Below are positions 6,814 through 11,973 of a DNA stretch of 11,973 bases, in pieces. The notes below the pieces were generated by a model. The model made no database searches, was not told where the DNA came from, and saw only the letters and a list, made by a program, of their open reading frames with translations. The position numbers were made by a program, and so were the translations under genes. The stretch comes from an uncultured Porphyromonas sp. (lineage in GTDB: Bacteria > Bacteroidota > Bacteroidia > Bacteroidales > Porphyromonadaceae), in assembly GCA_900539155.1 (NCBI GenBank), contig UQBE01000051.1, forward strand, positions 1 through 11,973, in the 5' to 3' direction. Positions within the stretch are counted from its first letter, which is position 1. Each line of letters starts with the position of its first letter.

Positions 6814-6858
6814 CTAGTGCCACTAGTGCTTCTAGTGCCACTAGAAAAGCTAGTGCCT
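6814..6858. repeat. Tandem 9-mer array B, five copies of CTAGTGCnn
   Basis: Units begin at 6814, 6823, 6832, 6841 and 6850, an exact 9-nt period: CTAGTGCCA, CTAGTGCTT, CTAGTGCCA, CTAGAAAAG, CTAGTGCCT. A 7-nt spacer (AGAGATA) separates it from array A. Each unit contains CTAG, and neighbouring units form short palindromes such as CACTAGTG. There is no open reading frame through it. Confidence 0.8.
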
Positions 6859-6892
6859 CTAATCTCTAACTTCTAACCTCTAATCTCTAACC
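6858..6892. repeat. Tandem heptamer array C, five copies of TCTAAYY
   Basis: Units begin at 6858, 6865, 6872, 6879 and 6886: TCTAATC, TCTAACT, TCTAACC, TCTAATC, TCTAACC. On the minus strand this is RRTTAGA. The menC stop codon (6880-6882) and its last few residues (about EVRD) are written by this array, so the repeat invades the 3' end of menC. Confidence 0.8.
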
Positions 6893-7986
6893 TCTCTGAA
6901 AAACATCTGATCACCGACGAGTCGTAGCGTGGAGGGCTTGTTGTTGAGATAGAGTGCGCCTGTGCCGAGCCCTTGCGGGCGGACGATCGGGTATTGGCTG
7001 ACCCACTGAGCGATGGCACTAAGCCCTACGTTCGACTCCAGCGCTGAGGTCGCCCACCAGCCGATGCCGCGCTCCTCGGCCAGCTCGATCCACTCATCGA
7101 CTTCGCTATGGAGCGACGGCTTGAGGATGATATAGTGTGGCTTGCCTTCATCTAGTAGCTGCGCTTTGCGCTCTCGGGTGTGAATTCCGATGAGCTCCTC
7201 ATCGAGTGCTATGGGGAGTGGCGATGCGGCCGTGAGCTTCGCTAGATTGTCCCACTGATTGCTCGCAGGTATCGGTTGCTCGATCGAGTGTAGGTGAAAG
7301 TCGCTCAGCCGCTTGAGTCGCTCTAGAGCCACCTCTGGGGCAAAAGCTCCGTTGGCATCCACCCGCAGCTCCATCTCCTCGGGCGAGAAGTGCTGCCGCA
7401 CGTAGCGGAGTAGCTCTAGCTCTTCGGAAAAGTCTATTCCGCCGATCTTAAGCTTCAAGCATCGGAATCCTTGCGCTAGCTTAGCTTGGATCTGCTCGTA
7501 CATATAGTCTTTGTTGCCCATCCAGATCAACCCATTGATCGGGATACCCATCTCACCACGCGTGAATGGGGTGTCGCAAAAGGGAGGCTCCGTCTCCCCC
7601 TCGCTACTACGACAAGCAGCGAGGAAGCTATTAATTGCCGTGGCTAAGCCAAAAGCGATGGAAGGGTAGGGGCGTAGCGAGGTTACGTCAAACTGATCGG
7701 GAGCCTGCGCCAGCTGCCCCACCAGTTGCTCCAGCACCGCTTGGTAGTTGGGCAGATCGTCGCAACTGAGCTGAGGCATCGGGGCGCACTCGCCATAACC
7801 CACATGAGTTGGCTGCTCAAGGCTCTGGATACGTAGGTAGTAGACCCGCTTCGTCTCATACTCGCCACGGGAGGTCTTGGCGGGGCGACGGAAGCGCAGG
7901 GTGTATGGCTCCACGCTTATGGTCACTCGCTCAGCTATCTGTGGCAGTAGCGTGGGGAGGTGGAGGATGCTCTCGTGTGATGACAT
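6880..7986 (-). CDS. menC: o-Succinylbenzoate synthase (MenC)
   Basis: Dehydrates SHCHC to o-succinylbenzoate; a member of the enolase superfamily (muconate-lactonizing subgroup). The 368-residue product shows the expected capping-domain start YTLRFRRPAKTSRG (residues 28-41) and the full barrel active site: KLK with Lys178 and Lys180, Asp210 in RVDANG, Glu236 in SIEQP, Asp262 in ALDEE, and Lys289 in ILKPS. About 22 extra residues precede the point where MenC proteins usually begin; the ATG at 7986 is kept because it lies 6 nt after the menB stop, in line with operon spacing. The C-terminus is set by tandem repeat array C, so the final four or five residues may be variable. Dipeptide epimerases share the fold, but the men context makes OSB synthase the clear choice. 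Confidence 0.93.
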   Translation of the reverse strand: MSSHESILHLPTLLPQIAERVTISVEPYTLRFRRPAKTSRGEYETKRVYYLRIQSLEQPTHVGYGECAPMPQLSCDDLPNYQAVLEQLVGQLAQAPDQFDVTSLRPYPSIAFGLATAINSFLAACRSSEGETEPPFCDTPFTRGEMGIPINGLIWMGNKDYMYEQIQAKLAQGFRCLKLKIGGIDFSEELELLRYVRQHFSPEEMELRVDANGAFAPEVALERLKRLSDFHLHSIEQPIPASNQWDNLAKLTAASPLPIALDEELIGIHTRERKAQLLDEGKPHYIILKPSLHSEVDEWIELAEERGIGWWATSALESNVGLSAIAQWVSQYPIVRPQGLGTGALYLNNKPSTLRLVGDQMFFREVRD

Positions 7987-7992
7987 CGACTA

Positions 7993-8823
7993 TTAGGGGA
8001 ACTTAGGGTACTGCTCGAAGTTGGGCTTGCGCTTCTCAAGGAAAGCGTTCTTGCCCTCCTGTGCTTCGTCCGTGAGGTAGTAGAGCAGCGTCGCATCGCC
8101 TGCCAGTTCTTGGATACCGGCCTGACCGTCCAGCTCAGCATTGAGTCCCGCCTTAATCATACGGAGTGCCAGCGGACTCAGCAGCATCATCTCCTCGGCC
8201 CACTGCACGTACTCATCTTCTAGTTGGTCTAGAGGCACCACTTTGTTGACCAGCCCCATGTCGAGAGCCTCCTGAGCAGAGTATTGGCGACAGAGGAACC
8301 ATATCTCACGCGCCTTCTTCTGTCCCACGACACGAGCGAGGTAAGAGGACCCAAAGCCAGCATCGAAGCTGCCTACACGAGGCCCCGTCTGCCCGAAGAT
8401 CGCATTCTCCGAGGCGATCGAGAGGTCGCACACCACGTGGAGGACATGTCCGCCACCGATAGCGTAGCCATTGACCGCAGCGATGACCGGCTTGGGGATG
8501 CTACGGATCTGCTTCTGCACGTCGAGGACGCTCAGACGAGGCACGCCGTCCTTGCCAATGTAGCCACCCCGCCCCTTGACGTTTTGATCTCCACCAGAGC
8601 AAAACGCCTTGTCGCCAGCACCCGTCAGGACCACCACATTGATGCTCTGATCCTCACGGCAGATGCGCAGAGCGTCGCTCATCTCGGCCGTTGTGGTCGG
8701 CGTAAAAGCGTTGCGGTAGCGCTCCCGATTGATTGTGATGCGCGCGATGCCGTTGTAGTAGTCGAAGAGGATGTCTTCGTACGCTTTGAGGGGCTTCCAT
8801 ACCCTTTGGTTCTTTTCACTCAT
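7993..8823 (-). CDS. menB: 1,4-Dihydroxy-2-naphthoyl-CoA synthase (MenB)
   Basis: Cyclises OSB-CoA to DHNA-CoA by an intramolecular Claisen condensation; crotonase superfamily. The 276-residue length is typical. Oxyanion-hole segments are present at FCSGGDQ (74-80) and YAIGGGH (120-126). GQTGPRVGSFDAG (144-156) has the Gly147 of bicarbonate-dependent type I MenB and the catalytic Asp154. The C-terminal EAQEGKNAFLEKRKP is characteristic of MenB. Its start ATG overlaps the menD stop by 4 nt (ATGA), so translation is probably coupled. A 190-codon frame on the opposite strand (8284-8856) is a shadow of this gene's codon bias. Confidence 0.96.
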   Translation of the reverse strand: MSEKNQRVWKPLKAYEDILFDYYNGIARITINRERYRNAFTPTTTAEMSDALRICREDQSINVVVLTGAGDKAFCSGGDQNVKGRGGYIGKDGVPRLSVLDVQKQIRSIPKPVIAAVNGYAIGGGHVLHVVCDLSIASENAIFGQTGPRVGSFDAGFGSSYLARVVGQKKAREIWFLCRQYSAQEALDMGLVNKVVPLDQLEDEYVQWAEEMMLLSPLALRMIKAGLNAELDGQAGIQELAGDATLLYYLTDEAQEGKNAFLEKRKPNFEQYPKFP

Positions 8824-10559
8824 AACTCTTCTCTTGGTTGTAATTGCTTGAAATAGGTCTGTAGTTCGGCGATCTCATCCTCTGAGGAGACGAAAGCCTC
8901 GAGGAGACGAGGACGCTCGGCGGGACCGACGAAGTAAGCCATCGTCTCCTCCAACTCGCTCGCCTCTTGCACCGACAGGTACTCCCAACCACAGCTCTCC
9001 GCCCAGCCCTGCGCTCGTAGCTGATGCTCGGCAGTGATGTAGCGTTGCGAGAGGAGATCCATCTCTAGGGTCGGCAGGCTCTGGAAGATGCTCCCCCGCT
9101 GGTTGTTGAGCAGTAGCACCCGCACATGGCTCCCCACCTCGGGCAGTCCCAGTGCATTGAGATCGTAAAAGAAGCTCAGGTCGCCGATGACGATGAAGTG
9201 CCGCTCCTCGGCTCTCTGGCGGGCGAAGCCTAAGGCGGTCGAGAGTGAACCCTCTATGCCACTGGTGCCTCGGTTGCAAAGCGTGAGGAGCCGACGAGGC
9301 TTGCGGAAAAGCTCCGCATAGCGCACCGACGAACTGTTAGCCAGGTGTAGCACGCAAGGCTCTTCGGGCAGATGGCTTAGGAGGCTCCCCACCACTGCCA
9401 GAGAACTGTAGCGTGGTGTCGGAGAGGGGAGTTGATCAATCCGCTCCCGCCAGTGACGTGCATAGGGCGAGCTAGCACAGTCCGCCAAGCTCTGCGCCAT
9501 TGTCTCAAGAAATGGCTCTACAGGTGCGATGATTTGCTCGGTAAGACTGCAGAAGAGGTCTACCACCGTGGGGTCAGGCGACAGATGCCATGTCTCCCGT
9601 GGCGGGTAGCTGCGCAGGTACTGCTTCATCTTGTTGGAGACGATATGTCCGCCGAGGGTGATTAGCAGGTCGGGCTGTAGGGCTCGTCGATCCCCTTCGC
9701 TGAGTGACGCTAGGAGCGCATCGAGCGAACAGATCGACACGGGGCTATTCGATAGCGACTCGCCGATACAGAGGAACTGTTCCCGCAAGCTTTGTGGAAA
9801 GGTCTCCCCCGTGCTAGTCGCAGCAGACCAAGTCTCTTGTCCCACCAATATCATCTTGCGCTCAAACGTGGCGAGTCGACCTAGCAACGGCTCAACCGCC
9901 TGCGCATCCACACTATACGGGAAGTGCTGCCGGATACAACGCCCTGGCTGCATCCCAATGGGGCGTCTATCGCTGGACTCAGGGTCGTGCTTCGTTAGAG
10001 CTGGCGGTGTTGGCGGGAGCAAGGAGACGCCCGGATCGCTGATAGGTACGTTGATCTGCACGGGCCCAGGGAGCGGAGTCAGTGCTGCGAGGAGTGCTTC
10101 GTTGATCAGACGATTGCAGTACCACCGCTCCTCCTCGGTGTGAGGCTCTGGCAGATGCACCGCTTTGCGCACCAGTGAGCCGAAGAGTCCTGGCTGAGGC
10201 AGCGTTTGTCCAGCCCACTGTCCGATCCATCGCTCGGGTCTATCGGCCGACAGGACAATTAGCGGCACCCCTTGATAGTAAGCCTCCGCGACAGCTGGGT
10301 GCAGGTTTGCCACGGCCGTGCCAGAGGTACAGCATACCACGACCGCTCTATGCGTAGCGAGAGCCAAGCCAAGCGCGTAGAAGCCCGCGCTGCGCTCATC
10401 GATGATCGAGTGGCAGGTCGCTCCCGCAAGCTGGTGGCTGAGCGCATGCACGAGCGGCGCATTGCGACTACCCGGGCAGAGTACCACATCACGCACATCG
10501 TGTGCCTGAAGCAGAGCGACTAGTTCGCTGATCACAGGATCTTCCATCGGTATCATCAT
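8820..10559 (-). CDS. menD: SEPHCHC synthase (MenD)
   Basis: Thiamine-diphosphate enzyme that joins 2-oxoglutarate-derived succinic semialdehyde to isochorismate, giving SEPHCHC. The 579 residues match the family. The N-terminal domain has VLCPGSRNAPL (27-37), with the substrate-binding arginine, and IDERSAGFYALG (53-64), with Glu55 that activates the thiamine ring. The C-terminal domain has the metal/diphosphate motif GDLSFFYDLNAL (459-470) and LLNNQRGSIFQSLP (483-496), the MenD form of the GDG-N motif. The start at 10559 follows the menF stop by 9 nt and is preceded by AAGGAGGAG; Met2 or Met5 could also serve. The stop overlaps menB by 4 nt. Confidence 0.96.
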   Translation of the reverse strand: MMIPMEDPVISELVALLQAHDVRDVVLCPGSRNAPLVHALSHQLAGATCHSIIDERSAGFYALGLALATHRAVVVCCTSGTAVANLHPAVAEAYYQGVPLIVLSADRPERWIGQWAGQTLPQPGLFGSLVRKAVHLPEPHTEEERWYCNRLINEALLAALTPLPGPVQINVPISDPGVSLLPPTPPALTKHDPESSDRRPIGMQPGRCIRQHFPYSVDAQAVEPLLGRLATFERKMILVGQETWSAATSTGETFPQSLREQFLCIGESLSNSPVSICSLDALLASLSEGDRRALQPDLLITLGGHIVSNKMKQYLRSYPPRETWHLSPDPTVVDLFCSLTEQIIAPVEPFLETMAQSLADCASSPYARHWRERIDQLPSPTPRYSSLAVVGSLLSHLPEEPCVLHLANSSSVRYAELFRKPRRLLTLCNRGTSGIEGSLSTALGFARQRAEERHFIVIGDLSFFYDLNALGLPEVGSHVRVLLLNNQRGSIFQSLPTLEMDLLSQRYITAEHQLRAQGWAESCGWEYLSVQEASELEETMAYFVGPAERPRLLEAFVSSEDEIAELQTYFKQLQPREEL

Positions 10560-10560
10560 G

Positions 10561-10568
10561 CTCCTCCT
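10561..10568 (-). promoter_or_regulatory. Strong Shine-Dalgarno for menD
   Basis: The minus strand reads AGGAGGAG directly between the menF stop codon and the menD ATG. Such a full anti-Shine-Dalgarno match is unusual in Bacteroidota, where such motifs are often weak or absent. It supports the start at 10559 and efficient menD translation. Confidence 0.6.
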
Positions 10569-11627
10569 TTACCTGATAAGACTATGTATTGCCGAGAACT
10601 TGTGTAGCACCTCCTGCCACTCGCTCTCTAGGCTTGACCCACGCACGATGCCGCCCCCCGCATAGAGTCGTAGTGCCTGCTCAGGGAGCAACTGCAGACA
10701 GCGTATCTGGACAAAAAGGTCGACGCACCGATCAGGCTCATACCACCCTAGGAAGCCTGAATAATAAGAACGTCCCGAGGATTCCTCCTCGAGGATCACG
10801 CGCTGCGCCACCCGCTGGGGCGTACCACAGATCGCTGGCGTAGGGTGAAGACGCTCCGCCAAGGTGATCGGCGCATAGCCCTCGGGAAGTTGCAAAGCAA
10901 AGCGCGCCTGCAGATGTAGTAATGCGCCGGTCGTTGTTGTCTCTACCGCAAGGGCACGGTAGGGGATTCCCTCCTGCTCTAGTAGCTCTCCGATGAAGCG
11001 CTGCACGTAGCGATGCTCCCGTCTATTCTTCTCACTCCAGAGGGGCGGCTCGCCATCTCGTTGCCGAGGCATCGTCCCAGCCAGTGCCACCGTCTGCCAG
11101 CGCGTGCCATCACCTCTGAGGAGCATCTCTGGTGTGGCACAGAGCCACAGCCCCGTCTGAGGCGTGTAGCAGAGCGACACGAAGGCATGCGGATAGTGTG
11201 TCAAGGCTTTGTCAAAGGCTGCAACCACTTGTGCCGTAGCGATGCTGGGTAGCTCGACACGATGCGCCAAGACCAACTTCTCCGCCGTCCCTTCCTCTAG
11301 ATGCTCCATAAAGCGATCGAAGGTGGTGCGATAACTATCGGGCAATGCTTGCGGTATCGGAGCCACAGGCGGAAAGTCTTCGAGTGCCTTCTCGTCGCAC
11401 TCCGTGAGCTGCAGCACCCTCGCCTCTTGCTCCTCTTCGATCCATAGCATCGGCGTCTCAGCCGTCACGGCAAAGGGTGCTATCAAGAAGCCTGCCAAAT
11501 GTTCCCGACCCCTCAGGGCCTCAGCAGTAGTCTCCACGGCCCGAGCTGGGTGGTGAAGCCCGATCTCACGCACGGTGCGTCCCTCGTCCGGTAGGCGAAA
11601 GCAGGCAAAAGGGGAGCAACGATTCAT
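10569..11627 (-). CDS. menF: Isochorismate synthase (MenF)
   Basis: Converts chorismate to isochorismate, the committed step toward menaquinone. With the ATG at 11627 the product has 352 residues. The chorismate-binding domain shows Lys117 in EKLVLAHR, the base found in isochorismate synthases but replaced in anthranilate/PabB enzymes, and Glu167 in ATPEMLL, the general acid. ALAGT (181-185), WSEKNRREH (197-205), HPTPAICGTP (261-270), YYSGFLGW (288-295) and YAGGGIV (322-328) follow in order. The start is uncertain. The ATG has GGAGGAG just upstream, but the preceding in-frame residues GELITLVEER look helical, and GTG at 11639 or 11708 (379 residues) are alternatives. A TTG at 11741 lies inside the -7 box and is not credible. 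It is the first gene of the operon. An entC-type siderophore role is unlikely given the menDBCE neighbours. Confidence 0.92.
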   Translation of the reverse strand: MNRCSPFACFRLPDEGRTVREIGLHHPARAVETTAEALRGREHLAGFLIAPFAVTAETPMLWIEEEQEARVLQLTECDEKALEDFPPVAPIPQALPDSYRTTFDRFMEHLEEGTAEKLVLAHRVELPSIATAQVVAAFDKALTHYPHAFVSLCYTPQTGLWLCATPEMLLRGDGTRWQTVALAGTMPRQRDGEPPLWSEKNRREHRYVQRFIGELLEQEGIPYRALAVETTTTGALLHLQARFALQLPEGYAPITLAERLHPTPAICGTPQRVAQRVILEEESSGRSYYSGFLGWYEPDRCVDLFVQIRCLQLLPEQALRLYAGGGIVRGSSLESEWQEVLHKFSAIHSLIR

Positions 11628-11635
11628 TCGCTCCT

Positions 11636-11678
11636 CCACTAGTGTGATTAGTTCGCCACAACTAGTGGTACGACCACT
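11636..11678 (-). promoter_or_regulatory. Two mutually exclusive hairpins in the menF leader
   Basis: CCACTAGT (11668-11661 on the minus strand) pairs perfectly with ACTAGTGG (11643-11636), an 8-bp stem whose 3' arm overlaps the first two bases of GGAGGAG (11637-11631) before the ATG at 11627. AGTGGT (11678-11673) can instead pair with ACCACT (11669-11664), using four of the same bases. The two folds compete, which would suit translational control, but only if translation starts at 11627. Otherwise this stretch codes for the MenF N-terminus. Confidence 0.3.
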
Positions 11679-11738
11679 TTGCTCCTTATGAGGTCTCCTG
11701 CTCTGCACCGCTCTTTCTGTTCTATCTCGCTTGTTTCG

Positions 11739-11770
11739 CAAATTTAGCGGTTTATGGGCTAATAGCCTAA
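11739..11770 (-). promoter_or_regulatory. Promoter of the men operon
   Basis: On the minus strand TAAATTTG (11746-11739) matches the -7 consensus TAnnTTTG exactly, and TTAG (11770-11767), one base from TTTG, lies 20 nt upstream as a -33 box. Transcription would begin near 11733, about 105 nt before the ATG at 11627. GGCTA-A-TAGCC (11757-11767), an 11-nt palindrome touching the -33 box, could be an operator; that is a guess. Confidence 0.55.
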
Positions 11771-11905
11771 TCTGCGCTATGCTATCAATGCAATTCCTTG
11801 CGCCTTAAAGTTGGACGCACTGAACCATCGGGCGTAAATAGACAGAGTATAGGAATGCAACTAAAGAGCAAATGCTCCAAAGGCGACGCGGTGGCCTGCG
11901 CTATA

Positions 11906-11973
11906 TTAGAACCAGTGGATGCGCTTGAAGAGCCAGAAAGCGATAGCCGAAAAAATCAAGCAGACCACCATAA
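11906..11973 (-). CDS. C-terminal end of a membrane protein, possibly CorA-type Mg2+ transporter (partial)
   Basis: Only the last 21 codons and the stop lie in the window. They encode a hydrophobic helix (MVVCLIFSAIAFWLF) followed by KRIHWF and the stop. A final transmembrane helix ending in a short basic tail with Trp and one hydrophobic residue is the usual ending of CorA magnesium transporters (for example FKRKKWL-like tails). The identification is therefore tentative. The gene reads in the same direction as the men operon but is separated from menF by about 200-280 nt with a promoter between. No strong terminator follows it: GAGC-ATTT-GCTC near 11870-11885 is weak. Confidence 0.4.
   Translation of the reverse strand, partial: MVVCLIFSAIAFWLFKRIHWF

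Noticed and set aside
6772..6892. CRISPR array in the repeat-rich gap
   Set aside because: Units are 7-9 nt, directly tandem without unique spacers, and no cas genes are near.
8284..8856. 190-codon ORF antisense to menB
   Set aside because: It is the mirror of a strongly supported MenB frame, Arg/Asp-rich with no recognisable domain. A shadow of high-GC codon use.
9631..10143. 170-codon ORF antisense to menD
   Set aside because: It overlaps completely with intact MenD and has a low-complexity Ser/Arg-rich sequence with no motif.
11709..11741. MenF start at TTG 11741
   Set aside because: The TTG is part of the -7 promoter box, so it would not be in the transcript.

Overview
The window looks like a chromosomal segment of a Bacteroidota bacterium, most likely a Porphyromonas or close relative. 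Three things point there: promoter -7 boxes of the Bacteroidota type (TAnnTTTG) upstream of ansA, the C69 dipeptidase and menF; the type of secreted C69 dipeptidase; and a compact menF-menD-menB-menC-menE cluster whose MenE is short. The genus is an inference from gene content and a moderately high GC content; no rRNA or marker gene is present to confirm it.

Layout. The left half (about 137-5689) reads on the plus strand. It starts with cytoplasmic asparaginase (ansA), which overlaps a YycJ/WalJ-type metallo-beta-lactamase-fold hydrolase by 4 nt. A 391-nt intergenic region follows, with several strong inverted repeats: a candidate structured RNA ending in a textbook intrinsic terminator, then a -7 box whose last bases are the start of a second terminator-like hairpin. 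Next come an exported C69 dipeptidase, a perfect 13-bp inverted repeat (69 nt overall), a ROK-family sugar kinase, and a zinc-ribbon Nudix hydrolase that overlaps the kinase gene by 11 nt.

The right half (5686-11708) is a minus-strand menaquinone operon in the order menF, menD, menB, menC, menE. It carries chorismate to isochorismate (MenF), SEPHCHC (MenD), and then, after a MenH step not encoded here, to o-succinylbenzoate (MenC), OSB-CoA (MenE) and DHNA-CoA (MenB). Coupling is tight: menF-menD has a short gap with a strong Shine-Dalgarno, menD-menB has an ATGA overlap, and menB-menC has 6 nt between them. The exception is the menC-menE gap, which is filled by three different short tandem arrays of about five units each. 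The operon converges on the Nudix gene with interlocking stop codons (shared CTAG). Beyond the menF promoter, the right edge holds the C-terminal end of a minus-strand membrane protein, possibly CorA-like.

The protein-coding content is conventional. The unusual signals are non-coding: the hairpin series at 2100-2352, the 13-bp inverted repeat at 4082-4150, the triple minisatellite at 6772-6892, and two mutually exclusive hairpins in front of menF.
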